From Oceanisphaera sp. IT1-181 (GTDB lineage: Bacteria > Pseudomonadota > Gammaproteobacteria > Enterobacterales > Aeromonadaceae): a stretch of 64,000 bases of DNA. Of this stretch, positions 43,092 to 51,726 are shown piece after piece. The notes beneath the pieces were generated by a model, which was given only the letters and a program-made list of their open reading frames with translations, had not been told where the DNA came from and made no database searches. Location of the stretch: assembly GCF_033807535.1 (NCBI RefSeq), contig NZ_CP136856.1:801001-865000 (forward strand). Direction: 5' to 3'. Made by a program: the position numbers and the translations under genes. The stretch's first letter is position 1; each line of letters begins with the position of its first letter.

Positions 43092-44809
43092 CCGACATTC
43101 CGCACCTGATTTAAGAATAAATAGTGAGGTAGTGTTCCCCGAGAGCGTTAACGATAGTCTGCTGCGGAGGCTGAAGGTTCACAACGAGGGGTGGCGCTTC
43201 TCCTACACCAAGCTCATGAATGCCACCGAAGCACTGAAATACCCAGCGAGCAGTAGGGTTTTGACTCGGCTTATTTTTCATGTCGGGGAAAGTCAGGTCT
43301 TTCTGCCGCAGAGACTGGCGGATCCGGTGCTCTAACGCAGCGTAAACCATCAGACTACAGGTCATGATCATCAACAATGCCTCGATGCGCTCTGGCTTTT
43401 TCAGAAACAGAGAAGAGACCATAAAGTCAGGGCTTTTCAAGAATCGGAAGCCGCGCTCAACAGTCTGTTGAGACTTATAGGCGGCAAGCAGCTCAGCCAT
43501 ATCAAGATCATCGCTCATGTCGTTGGTGGCTAAGATAAAAATGCCTGATTGCTCGTTGGCCTTAGCGACTTTTTTGAGACAAGTCACGGCCTGTCCGGTA
43601 AGAAGGTAATCGATACTATCCGGAGCTTGACCTTTTTTAGGTCGGCCTTTGCCACTAAAGGCTGGGCGGGCTATTGATGCGCCATCTTCTATCCGTAACA
43701 CACTGAGCCCGTTGCAAAAGTCAGTCAATGCTTGTTCGGCATCTTGCTGGCAGGCAAAGACTTTTTTACATAGCTTTTGGAACTGCTTGAGCTCTTGAGT
43801 ACCCGTTTTAAGCAGGTTCTTGATAACGGTCTTTTGTTCCTGATGCGTTGCCTGCTCACTACGCACCATCAACCAACGTTGGGGAACGCCGGCATAGTCA
43901 GCCTCGAGCCAGTAGCCATAATAGCCCTCTCCCAGCGCTGCCAGCTGGTCTGTTTTGAGGGACGAGACGGCGTGCTTTGAGTCTTTTAAAGTCATTGGCA
44001 CACGGGTAACAAACAATTGATTTTGCTGATGTAACGCTAAGATAGACTCCGCGGTATACAAGGCGGCATCACCGATAAAGTAACGGCTTTGTTGAGCCGA
44101 CTTTAAAGACTGGACGTGGTGGCGAATGACGTCAGAAAAGGCCCTCTGATCATTGGTATTCCCGCTCATCGCCTGCATATACACGGGGATTCCGGCTATA
44201 TTTTCGCAAATGAGCTCCAGCACCACTTGGTTCAGCTCGGGCCGATGATCACGACTGTAGCCTTTAACGAGCTGGATACCTGCTGCATCTTCATCCTGAG
44301 CATAAGTCCCATCCACATGAAAACTGGTGATATCAAGGTGAACGGCGCTGCTCTTCAAACCCAACTGTGTGACGACTTGTTCGGCCATGGCTTGATAGAG
44401 CAGGGAAACATCGGCATCAAACAGCGCATCAAGGCACCGGCCTAGCGCATCATCATTAAGGTGTTCAGGTAATATCCCCGGACGCAGTAGGCGCTCGGTA
44501 GGCTTGTCGGCGAAAAACTGGGGCACCATGTGTAAGGTGCGACTATGAAAGCCTAAGCCATTGATTATCATGGCAACAAGGGCTTCGCCATGGGTGACAT
44601 AATGCTCCGCCTGCTTCGGCAGGATAGCGTCAACCATCCGTGCCAGCCCGAGCTCACGGCACATTCCAGCCACTAGGCCTAGATGGTCGAGATTCTTGAT
44701 GCGATAAGAAGGAGTGGTCATGATACTGCCGCCAAATAGAAGTAATAGGATCAAACTGGCGGATCCATGTCAAGAAAAACAAATCAGGAAATTAGGTGCG
44801 GAATGTCGG
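43092..44809 (-). mobile_element. Intact IS1634-family insertion sequence
   Basis: 1718-bp element with terminal inverted repeats: both ends read CCGACATTCCGCACCT inward, and the match continues for about 21 bp with one mismatch. A 6-bp target duplication TTCAAG flanks it at 43086-43091 and 44810-44815. It contains one full-length transposase gene. Exact duplications and an intact gene indicate a recent insertion. Confidence 0.95.
43111..44721 (-). CDS. IS1634-family transposase
   Basis: 536-residue DDE transposase with the N-terminal DUF4277-type region (YRIKNLDHLGLVAGMCRELGL at residues 6-26), the catalytic core starting at LDITSFHVDGTY near 140, FIGDAALYTAE near 213, and the helical C-terminal YKSQQTVERGFRFLKSP near 425 with the catalytic Glu. 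Start ATG 44721 is chosen; a frame to 44754 has no support. The stop codon lies 20 bp from the end of the IS. Confidence 0.92.
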   Translation of the reverse strand: MTTPSYRIKNLDHLGLVAGMCRELGLARMVDAILPKQAEHYVTHGEALVAMIINGLGFHSRTLHMVPQFFADKPTERLLRPGILPEHLNDDALGRCLDALFDADVSLLYQAMAEQVVTQLGLKSSAVHLDITSFHVDGTYAQDEDAAGIQLVKGYSRDHRPELNQVVLELICENIAGIPVYMQAMSGNTNDQRAFSDVIRHHVQSLKSAQQSRYFIGDAALYTAESILALHQQNQLFVTRVPMTLKDSKHAVSSLKTDQLAALGEGYYGYWLEADYAGVPQRWLMVRSEQATHQEQKTVIKNLLKTGTQELKQFQKLCKKVFACQQDAEQALTDFCNGLSVLRIEDGASIARPAFSGKGRPKKGQAPDSIDYLLTGQAVTCLKKVAKANEQSGIFILATNDMSDDLDMAELLAAYKSQQTVERGFRFLKSPDFMVSSLFLKKPERIEALLMIMTCSLMVYAALEHRIRQSLRQKDLTFPDMKNKPSQNPTARWVFQCFGGIHELGVGEAPPLVVNLQPPQQTIVNALGEHYLTIYS

Positions 44810-45178
44810 TTCAAGCGCAATATCCGCAGATTTCCCAGCAGGTTTTAAGCTGGTATCTCAAGGCGCCCGGTGCCGAAACCCTAGCGCATGCAAAGCTGCG
44901 ACTATTAAGCTGGCTGCAAGACCCTAATCTACCTGAGCAGGTGTTGGTGGTGGGCCATGGTTTATCGGGCGCGTTGCTACGGGGCGTGTATGCAGAAATG
45001 GATGAGGGCGCGGTCTGGCAGCAAGAAATTCCGCAACATGCTTTTTTTAAGTTACATCAGGGCCGAATAGAGCGCATTGCCTGCTATAAATAAGGGAACA
45101 TAAGTAGCGAGTTATAAATAGATGGATATAAATAAAGCGGAATAATCAAGAGGGCAGGATTAAAAAGTGGTCTTTTTA

Positions 45179-45205
45179 TAAATAGATAAATAGATAAATA
45201 GATAA
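45179..45205. repeat. 8-bp tandem repeat (AAATAGAT)n
   Basis: Three consecutive AAATAGAT units with partial flanking units between the interrupted phosphatase gene and terE. Such octamer tracts can vary in length by slippage. Confidence 0.75.
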
Positions 45206-45325
45206 TAAATTAAATTCAGAGCTAATAAAAACAACGGTAGTGGCAATATTATTGAGAAGAGATGATGGCAAGCCTATCGTGATTCCTTGCCACCATTGGT
45301 TACTGTTTTTTATTAATGATTAGCC

Positions 45326-45904
45326 TTAGCCAACATTAACGCCGTGCTCGCTGGCCAAGGGGGCTAAGCCGCCGTTAAAGCCCTGACCAATAGCTTTAAA
45401 TTTCCACTCGTCATTGTGGCGATACAGTTCACCAAAGATCATGGCAGTTTCGCTTGATGCATCTTCACTCAAGTCATAACGGGCCACTTCGGTGTTGTTA
45501 TCGCTGTTTACCACACGAATGTAGCTGTTGCTCACTTGGCCAAAAGATTGCTTGCGCGCTTCAAATTCATGAATGGTCACCGCAAATACCAGCTTTTTAA
45601 CGTCGGCCGCGATTTTATCGAGGTCGATATTAATGGTTTCATCATCGCCATCGCCGGCGCCGGTCAAGTTATCGCCCGTGTGCTCTACTGAACCATCGGC
45701 CGCTTTTTTATTGCCGTAGAAGATAAAGTCAGCATCGGTGCGTACTTTGCCATTCTCACCGACCAAAAAAACGGAAGCGTCAAGGTCAAAATCTGCGCCA
45801 TCGGTCACGCGGGAATCCCAACCCAAACCCATGGCAATTTTTTTCATGCCTGGGGCTTCTTTAGACAGAGAAACGTTACCGCCTTTAGATAAAGATACCG
45901 CCAT
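45326..45904 (-). CDS. terE: TerE, TerD-family stress protein
   Basis: 192-residue TerD-domain protein starting MAVSLSKGGNVSLSKEAPG. The calcium-binding acidic clusters are DGADFDLDASVF near 36 and HTGDNLTGAGDGDDETI near 75-92, and the end GGLAPLASEHGVNVG matches TerE of the R478-type ter operon. Family proteins bind Ca2+ and support tellurite, phage and stress resistance. Last gene of terZABCDE, separated from terD by a terminator-like hairpin, so it may be expressed less or separately. Confidence 0.9.
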   Translation of the reverse strand: MAVSLSKGGNVSLSKEAPGMKKIAMGLGWDSRVTDGADFDLDASVFLVGENGKVRTDADFIFYGNKKAADGSVEHTGDNLTGAGDGDDETINIDLDKIAADVKKLVFAVTIHEFEARKQSFGQVSNSYIRVVNSDNNTEVARYDLSEDASSETAMIFGELYRHNDEWKFKAIGQGFNGGLAPLASEHGVNVG

Positions 45905-45928
45905 TTTATTATTCCTTAATAAGAGTAT

Positions 45929-45950
45929 AAAAAAGGGGCAATATTGCCCC
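45929..45950 (-). terminator. Intrinsic terminator between terD and terE
   Basis: On the minus strand a perfect GGGGCAATATTGCCCC palindrome (45935-45950) is followed by six T (45934-45929). It lies 15 bp after the terD stop and 25 bp before the terE start, so it may uncouple terE from the operon. Confidence 0.85.
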
Positions 45951-45964
45951 AAAGTAGGTATTAC

Positions 45965-46543
45965 TTATGACGCGTTAACGCCAAACTCGCGGCACATCGC
46001 TAACAAGCCACCGGCATAACCTTGGCCAACGGCGCGGAATTTCCACTCGGTGTTGTGACGATACAGTTCACCAAAAATCATGGCGGTTTCAGTAGAGGCA
46101 TCTTCACTCAAGTCGTAACGAGCCACTTCAACGCTGGTGTCTTTGTTCACCAAACGAATAAAGGCACCACTTACCTGACCAAAAGATTGCTTGCGTGACT
46201 CGGCTTCATGGATGGTTACGGTGAATACTATCTTGCTGACGTCGCTAGTAATTTTATCCAAGAAAACATACAGCGACTCATCATCGCCATCGCCTTCACC
46301 GGTCAGGTTATCGCCGGTGTGCTCAACGGAGCCGTCATCACTTTTCAGTTTGCCATAAAAGATAAAATCGGAGTCGGTGCGCACTTTTCCGTCAGCACCA
46401 ACCAAAAATGCAGAGGCATCTAAGTCGTAATCGGCACCATCGGTAGAGCGAGCATCCCAACCCAAGCCAACAAGAATGTTCTTCATGTTGGGGGCTTCTT
46501 TACTCAGTGATACGTTTCCACCTTTGCTTAACGAAATAGCCAT
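45965..46543 (-). CDS. terD: TerD, calcium-binding tellurite resistance protein
   Basis: 192-residue protein starting MAISLSKGGNVSLSKEAPNM, very close to E. coli/R478 TerD: GLGWDARSTDGADYDLDAS near 28-46, HTGDNLTGEGDGDDE near 75, and the end RAVGQGYAGGLLAMCREFGVNAS. The acidic loops bind Ca2+. TerD is required for tellurite resistance in studied systems and interacts at the membrane with TerC and TerB. A strong AAGGAG precedes the start; terC is 33 bp upstream. Confidence 0.94.
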   Translation of the reverse strand: MAISLSKGGNVSLSKEAPNMKNILVGLGWDARSTDGADYDLDASAFLVGADGKVRTDSDFIFYGKLKSDDGSVEHTGDNLTGEGDGDDESLYVFLDKITSDVSKIVFTVTIHEAESRKQSFGQVSGAFIRLVNKDTSVEVARYDLSEDASTETAMIFGELYRHNTEWKFRAVGQGYAGGLLAMCREFGVNAS

Positions 46544-46576
46544 TTATTATCTCCTTATTCTGGTGTGGTTTTACGT

Positions 46577-47626
46577 TTATTTTTCATCAATAGATACTGT
46601 GTCGGTATGGTCTGCTTTTTCAGGGAACATAACACTTGCCACTATACCAATAGCCAAGGTGATTAACACAATCACAAGGCTAGTTGTTGCGTCAATGCTA
46701 TACCCATGGTCAAATAAATGATTGCTGGCGTTAAGTGCTAACTTGCCGGCAATAAAGAACAATAGAGCCACAACGGCTTTTTCTAAATGCACTAAATATT
46801 GCTTTAGTGCTTCTAATACAAAGTACAAGGTACGCAGGCCCAAGATGGCAAACATCATGGCCGAAAATACGATTAACGGCTCACGACTCACGGCGATAAC
46901 CGCAGGCACAGAGTCAAACGCAAACATCACGTCAGACAGTTCGATCACCGCCAGGCACAATAGCAGTGGCGTGGCATAATACTTGGCCTTGCCGGTGCGG
47001 CCCACTTGCACATCTTCATTACCCGGTTGCGCCAATTCATGGTCAACGTCTTTCTGGGTCATTAAAAACTTATGACCGTGTAATTTTGGCCACACTGGGA
47101 ACAGCTTTTTAACGGAGCGAAAAGCCATGTGTTGCGAGTAATCTTCAATACTGTCTTCATCGCCGCCGCTTTTGAGCATCATGACTGCGGTCCACGCCAC
47201 TATGGCGGCAAAGGCCATTTCGACCCAAGGGCCGAGCATCAACAAGCTGGTACCAATAGCAACGAAGATCAAACGGAACACGATTGCGCCCATGATCCCC
47301 CAGTACAATACCCGGTGCCGATAGCCGTCGGGCACGGAGAACCAGGAGAAAATGGCCATCATGACGAACAGGTTATCTACCGACAGTACTTTTTCCAGGG
47401 CGTATCCGGTGACAAACAGACTGGCTACTTCGGCACCATGGTGCCAATGCAGATAGCCGGCAAAGGCCAGTGAAATAAGCACCCAGAATACCGACCACAA
47501 GGCGGCACTTTTTAGTGGAATCGGCTTATCGTCACCGTGAGCGTACATGTCAATGGCAATGGCCCCCACGGACAATACCAAAAACACAATGATGGTCTCG
47601 ATAGGAAAACCAATCGATGCTTCCAT
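46577..47626 (-). CDS. terC: TerC, integral membrane tellurite resistance protein
   Basis: 349-residue protein with about nine spans. Conserved intramembrane acidic motifs are ALEKVLSVDNLFVMM near 82 and ELSDVMFAFDSVPAVIAV near 225; a cytosolic loop (about 165-215) separates the two halves. TerC-type proteins are linked to metal efflux, including Mn, and assemble a membrane complex with TerB and TerD-family proteins. It is preceded by terB with a 13-bp gap. Confidence 0.94.
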   Translation of the reverse strand: MEASIGFPIETIIVFLVLSVGAIAIDMYAHGDDKPIPLKSAALWSVFWVLISLAFAGYLHWHHGAEVASLFVTGYALEKVLSVDNLFVMMAIFSWFSVPDGYRHRVLYWGIMGAIVFRLIFVAIGTSLLMLGPWVEMAFAAIVAWTAVMMLKSGGDEDSIEDYSQHMAFRSVKKLFPVWPKLHGHKFLMTQKDVDHELAQPGNEDVQVGRTGKAKYYATPLLLCLAVIELSDVMFAFDSVPAVIAVSREPLIVFSAMMFAILGLRTLYFVLEALKQYLVHLEKAVVALLFFIAGKLALNASNHLFDHGYSIDATTSLVIVLITLAIGIVASVMFPEKADHTDTVSIDEK

Positions 47627-47639
47627 ATAAAATTATCCT

Positions 47640-48095
47640 TTACAGATCATAGTCAGTGGGGGAGAGATTAAGTGCCGTACAAATGTCTTTGGCGCTGGCT
47701 TTTTCGGCTGCATCAAAGTCACCGTCACTCTTGCCGATGGCAATCGCGACTCTCAACATCAGTTGGGCAGCATCGCTTTCATCACGCATGCGCGTGATCA
47801 ACTTCATTGCTTCACCTTTGCCAATGTCCTGGTCAAACTCAAAGTTGCTGGCCAGTTTATTGAACACTTCGATGATTTGCTCGGTATCAAACACGTTCAA
47901 CTCTGGTGAATTTTTGATGAAGCCAATCATCTTTTGCTTTTCTTCTGCGCTGACGCCACCACTGGCCATGGCCACGTAGGCACAGGCTGCGACTGTGCCT
48001 TCCATAAACTTGCGGTTTTTGTACTTGCTGACCCGAGTCGCCAATTCGCTGCGCCCAGTATTCAGTGATTCTTTGATCTTGTTAAAAAATGACAT
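47640..48095 (-). CDS. terB: TerB, tellurite resistance protein
   Basis: 151-residue all-helical TerB-domain protein (MSFFNKIKESLNTGRSELATRV start, then ACAYVAMASGGVSAEEKQKMIGF near 47 and AIAIGKSDGDFDAAEKA near 120). The two acidic helix pairs bind metal in the Klebsiella protein. The length equals R478 TerB. ATG 48095 is chosen because it gives the family N-terminus; a frame to 48152 is discarded. It sits 56 bp after terA. Confidence 0.93.
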   Translation of the reverse strand: MSFFNKIKESLNTGRSELATRVSKYKNRKFMEGTVAACAYVAMASGGVSAEEKQKMIGFIKNSPELNVFDTEQIIEVFNKLASNFEFDQDIGKGEAMKLITRMRDESDAAQLMLRVAIAIGKSDGDFDAAEKASAKDICTALNLSPTDYDL

Positions 48096-48151
48096 TGTTA
48101 TTCCTGTCTGTGTTGATGATTCATGTATAAAACATGAATACGTAAAAGCCA

Positions 48152-49303
48152 TTACTTACTACCACGGCCCCAGCTAAAACCCCAGCCAAAAGCATTATCC
48201 AGCTCTTTATGACCAGAAAAATACCGATTAATTCGTTCTACTTCAATGGAGCCGTTGATGTTGCTGAGTCGGGCGATGGCACACATACCCTGACGGTTGT
48301 TGCCTTCGGTTAAACAGGTTTCAATGGGCCCCTGGCCTGGAATATGGATGGTGACCACGCCATCGGTATTTTCCCAGCTGGGTGTACCTTGATAGATAAA
48401 GGCAAAAATCAGAACTTCTTCAAGCTCTTGCCAGTGTTGGCCACTAATGTGTAACCATTCACCACCCGCCACTTCACCGGTACGATCATCCCCTTGCAAC
48501 TCTACGTAGGGTGATAGGTTCATGGCACCAAAGCGTTCGCCGAGCGCCTGAATAACATCACGATTACCATTACGGGTTTTTACAAAGGCGCCCAAGTCCA
48601 GGTCTATGCCGCTGGTGCGGCCAAAAAGACCGGTTTTCTTCTTGCCCTGATTCCAGTCCAGGTTGACCTTAATAAGACCAAAGTTGTCTTTTTTGGCCAA
48701 GTTCACCCGGGGCGATTCTTTGGTTAAAGATACTTTACTCAGCCGTACCGGCGGGGCGGCAGGCGTGGGAGCCGGTGCGGGTGCGGGAGCGGGAGCGGGG
48801 GCTGACTTGTCGATATCAACGCCAAAGTGTTCGGCAAGCGGCTGCAGTCCGCCGTTAAAGCCCTGACTGATGAAGCGGAATTTCCACTCCTGATTACGGC
48901 GATACAGCTCACCGAGGATCAAGGCGGCTTCGGGGCGGCCTTGCAGTTCGACCTGTCCGCGAACCACGGGTTGACCATTTACCTCCACCTGAATTTCAAG
49001 GGTACGCAAGCTGGTGATTTGCGCGTTTTGTTCAGCCGTGGCGGTAAAAGCAATGCGCTGCACTTCGGAGCGCATGCGGGAAAGATCCACAGTAAAAGCG
49101 GAGTTGGAGCCATCGGATATCATCTGTATGGTGCTGTCGTCGTTCTGCTTCTGGCCATAAAACACCATGTCGGCATCACCACGTACCTTGCCCGAGTCAT
49201 ACAGCCGAAAGCTGGCAATATCAGCAGCTATCCCAGAGATAACGCGCACCGTGACATTAGTACCTGAAATAGGGGCATTACCCCCAGGAGTTAACTCAAC
49301 CAT
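48152..49303 (-). CDS. terA: TerA, two-domain TerD-family protein
   Basis: 383-residue protein with two TerD-like domains: the N-terminal (about 1-165) retains GELYRRNQEWKFRFISQGFNGG but lacks the GDGDDE calcium loop; the C-terminal (about 190-383) has LGAFVKTRNGNRDVIQALG and LSPYVELQGDDRTG. The linker at about 168-186 is an AP repeat. The start codon shares one base with the terZ stop (TAATG), so translation is coupled. Confidence 0.92.
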   Translation of the reverse strand: MVELTPGGNAPISGTNVTVRVISGIAADIASFRLYDSGKVRGDADMVFYGQKQNDDSTIQMISDGSNSAFTVDLSRMRSEVQRIAFTATAEQNAQITSLRTLEIQVEVNGQPVVRGQVELQGRPEAALILGELYRRNQEWKFRFISQGFNGGLQPLAEHFGVDIDKSAPAPAPAPAPAPTPAAPPVRLSKVSLTKESPRVNLAKKDNFGLIKVNLDWNQGKKKTGLFGRTSGIDLDLGAFVKTRNGNRDVIQALGERFGAMNLSPYVELQGDDRTGEVAGGEWLHISGQHWQELEEVLIFAFIYQGTPSWENTDGVVTIHIPGQGPIETCLTEGNNRQGMCAIARLSNINGSIEVERINRYFSGHKELDNAFGWGFSWGRGSK

Positions 49304-49899
49304 TAAGCACCGACCTCTTGGCTGATCATCGGGAGCATATCATCTACGGTACGCCCAGGAGCGGGCTGACCGTGGGCGGTGAAGTTCCACTCTCCGCCTT
49401 GGCGGCGCAATGACGCAATAAGAATGCCGGTATGGGAGCCTTGCTCGGATAACAAAAATTTGGTCAGTTCGGTACCCTTATTGTCGAGTACACGGCAAAA
49501 CGCATTTTCCACTTCATTAAAGGTTTGGCCACGGAAGCTGTTTACCGTAAACGCCAGGTACTCTACGCTATTAGGCAGCGCAGGCAGGTCAACATAAATG
49601 ACCTCATCATCGCCATCACCGGCGCCGGTTAAATTATCACCACCATGTACCACGGCACCACAGCGAGATTTCAGCTGGCTAAACCAGATGGTGTCTACGG
49701 GGTGAGCTTGAGCATCAAGCAGCACACAAGAGGCATCCAGATCGATGCTGTCACCACCACCACCCGAGAATAAAGAAGACAACAAGCCTTTCTTCTTTTT
49801 CACCGGATCCCAGCCCAGGCCAATGGTAATACGAGTCAGCCCATTGCTGGCCGATTTGGTCAGAGACACGGTTTGCTTTTTCGTTAAAGATACGCTCAT
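49303..49899 (-). CDS. terZ: TerZ, TerD-family stress protein
   Basis: 198-residue TerD-family protein, first gene of terZABCDE. It starts MSVSLTKKQTVSLTKSAS, has a Gly-rich insert (SGGGGDSIDLDASCVLLD) near 45-62, and retains GGDNLTGAGDGDDEVIYVD near 92. The order Z-A-B-C-D-E matches IncHI2 plasmid R478 and pathogenic E. coli clusters. terF, terW, terX and terY are absent here. AGGGATGA precedes the ATG. Confidence 0.92.
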   Translation of the reverse strand: MSVSLTKKQTVSLTKSASNGLTRITIGLGWDPVKKKKGLLSSLFSGGGGDSIDLDASCVLLDAQAHPVDTIWFSQLKSRCGAVVHGGDNLTGAGDGDDEVIYVDLPALPNSVEYLAFTVNSFRGQTFNEVENAFCRVLDNKGTELTKFLLSEQGSHTGILIASLRRQGGEWNFTAHGQPAPGRTVDDMLPMISQEVGA

Positions 49900-50586
49900 T
49901 TCATCCCTTTTTATATGACATGCCGTTAACGCCGAACTTCGTTTTTGCTTAATAATCGAGCAATAAGTAAGCGGCGATGTTGAGTATTAAGCTGATAAAC
50001 TAGCAGCAGGGTACCAAGTAAAATACGGACAACAATAACATTGATCTGGTTGTTTTGGGTGATGATTTTTTTAACTACAAAGTCAGATTGGGTCCCCCAG
50101 AGCGTCGTGTAAGGGGGGGACAGGGCTACCCTATACTATGGCGTTACTAAAACGCATTTAAAATCAAGTGGATATGCCTTGGTTTAGTGGATGTGTCAAT
50201 CGTTATTCTCTGCTGGTAAGAGCGTTAGCTTACCGGTTGCACCGTTTAGATGACACCGTAAATAAAGATGGCACGGCTATCCATTTTTCAGTGACCTCTC
50301 TATCAGGTAGAATTGGCTGCGCAGCACGCCGGTATGGCCGGTTACAGTATGACTCATCCATACATCGAGAGGAGTACATTGACTGGCCGCTCACAGCCTG
50401 AATGTTTGCCATGTTTGATATTGATGATGCAGCTCAAGGCACTAGCCGCACCAAGACAATGCGGTAACAGTTTAACAATAAGGAGCTTACTGACGACGCC
50501 AATGCGTTGCAGTGGCTGTGAGCCTTTGGGGTCAGAAGAGTCCTCTTTGTTAAACTGCAACCACTACCACCGATGGACGATAGAAA
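49900..50586. promoter_or_regulatory. Divergent control region of the Ter island
   Basis: 687 bp between terZ (minus) and the ATP-grasp gene (plus). It contains a G/C inverted repeat GTCCCCC (50092-50098) against GGGGGAC (50115-50121) followed by a TATACT -10-like box at 50132-50137. The last part holds a long imperfect inverted repeat, 50461-50564, listed separately. Two short frames (50168-50401 and 50313-50717) have no recognisable content. Confidence 0.5.
50461..50564. repeat. 104-bp element with long imperfect inverted arms
   Basis: The left arm (50461-50494) and right arm (50531-50564) share CAGTTTAACAA in inverted orientation (50468-50478 and 50547-50557), then AGGA and CTGAC blocks at matching positions, about 34 nt per arm around a 36-nt centre. 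Outer boxes GTTTAAC and GTTAAAC fit the RYYYAAC/GTTRRRY form of integron attC sites, though that match is weak evidence because the boxes are complementary anyway. It ends 22 bp before the ATP-grasp start. Confidence 0.6.
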
Positions 50587-51726
50587 TTGACACACGCTAT
50601 TTGGTTTATGACGGGATTGTCGTCACAACGAGACATGATCCGTGCAATAAAAACAGCAGTCCCCGAGATCACTATTGTTGCTTCTCATCAACAACCGCGA
50701 TACGAAATATTGGCTGAAGCGGATTACGCCTATCTTGAGCCTGCTTTATCGTTAAAACAGACTCACGCCAATACTGCCGATATCGAACCCATGCTGGTAT
50801 TTATGGCCGAGGTGGTAAAAAAACATCAAGTAGCGGCCATTCATGTGGGGCGCAACAGCGGCTGGTTTGAAGGCCACAGAACAACCATTGAGGCGTGGGG
50901 CGTCACCCTGATCACCGGAGCTCGGGGGCTGACCGGCTTTGCTATTGCCGACAATAAACTGGCCTTTGCCAATCACATGCAGGCGCTGGGGCTGCCGGTG
51001 GTTCCTACTCTGGGTGCTGCGACCTTGGCAGAGTTGGAGCAAATATTTCAACGCCAGCCGTTTGGCGAAACCGACTTTTGTATTAAACCGGCGCACGGCA
51101 TCTATGGCATGGGTTTTTGGCACCTGGATACCCGCGCCCGGTTGGTGGATGCCGATACCAAACGCATGCACCCTGATATTTATCTGGCGGCGGCACGTCT
51201 GGACAGCAACCGTGGCCATGAGTTTTGCCCGCAAGTGGTGATGCCATTTTTGCCCGGAATCGAGCGTTCGGTCGATATTGTTATCGACCAGGGTAAGGTG
51301 ATTACGGCCGTGGGGCGGTGTAAACAAGATGCCATTCAGTATTTTGAACGCTCTGGCGCTGCGTTTGAATTGGCACTGGCATGTGCCGAGCAACTGGGGT
51401 TGGATGGCTTGATCAATGTGCAAACCCGTGACGATGCCAGCGGCAAGCCGCTACTGCTGGAGGCCAATTTGCGGCCATCGGGGGGCATCTGCTTTTCTTT
51501 ATCTTCTCGGGTCAATCTGCCCGCGCTGTTTGCGCAGTACGTCACCGGGCTGCGGTCGGCCACCGACATTCAGGCGCAGGTGGCGGCTTGTTTTACCCCC
51601 GCTTACGTGAGAAGCACCAGCACAGTGTTGCCATTACCTTTGTCATTGCCCAGCCTTAATGCCTTGCCATTACCTGGTACCACACGGCTGCCGTTAGCGG
51701 CCACACTCGATCTGGAAACCATCTAA
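50587..51726 (+). CDS. ATP-grasp enzyme of the Ter-associated biosynthetic operon
   Basis: 379-residue ATP-grasp ligase-like protein, first gene of the plus-strand Ter operon. Visible features are the N-terminal IWFMTGLSSQRDMI, CIKPAHGIYGMGFW near 167, and the metal-binding LLLEANLRPSGGICFS near 294. The protein is known from Ter-linked gene sets, where it is predicted to ligate an amino-acid-like group onto a ribosyl or nucleoside-like product; no substrate is proven. The start is TTG at 50587 with GGA 9 bases upstream; an ATG at 50608 is possible. It overlaps the next gene by one base (TAATG). Confidence 0.85.
   Translation: MTHAIWFMTGLSSQRDMIRAIKTAVPEITIVASHQQPRYEILAEADYAYLEPALSLKQTHANTADIEPMLVFMAEVVKKHQVAAIHVGRNSGWFEGHRTTIEAWGVTLITGARGLTGFAIADNKLAFANHMQALGLPVVPTLGAATLAELEQIFQRQPFGETDFCIKPAHGIYGMGFWHLDTRARLVDADTKRMHPDIYLAAARLDSNRGHEFCPQVVMPFLPGIERSVDIVIDQGKVITAVGRCKQDAIQYFERSGAAFELALACAEQLGLDGLINVQTRDDASGKPLLLEANLRPSGGICFSLSSRVNLPALFAQYVTGLRSATDIQAQVAACFTPAYVRSTSTVLPLPLSLPSLNALPLPGTTRLPLAATLDLETI

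Larger units (their letters stand above)
42776..45093 (+). pseudogene. Histidine phosphatase gene interrupted by an IS element
   Basis: The 5' part (42776-43091) encodes the RHG motif LLRHGQTQFN and ASPLGRAQQT-type sequence of the phosphoglycerate mutase-like histidine phosphatases; the 3' part (44816-45093) encodes the second catalytic His in VVGHGLSGAL. Joining the parts and removing the element with one TTCAAG copy restores an uninterrupted 197-codon frame across ...APDLQ-AQYPQISQQ.... Substrate is unknown (GpmB- or CobC-like). The two halves make only truncated products now. Confidence 0.93.

Noticed and set aside
45267..45293. TGGCAAG/CTTGCCA stem as the terE terminator
   Set aside because: The loop is about 13 bases and there is no T-run on the minus strand after the stem.
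50168..50401. 77-codon plus-strand frame in the Ter spacer
   Set aside because: No ribosome site, no recognisable motif, GTG start and an atypical composition.
50461..50564. Calling the foldable element an integron attC site
   Set aside because: The outer-box match is expected from any inverted repeat of this form, no integrase is in the window and the L-box spacing is not typical.
50313..50717. 134-codon plus-strand frame with Cys-rich stretch CSGCEPL overlapping the ATP-grasp start
   Set aside because: It overlaps a clear enzyme gene by about 130 bp and includes the inverted-repeat element; conserved content is lacking.
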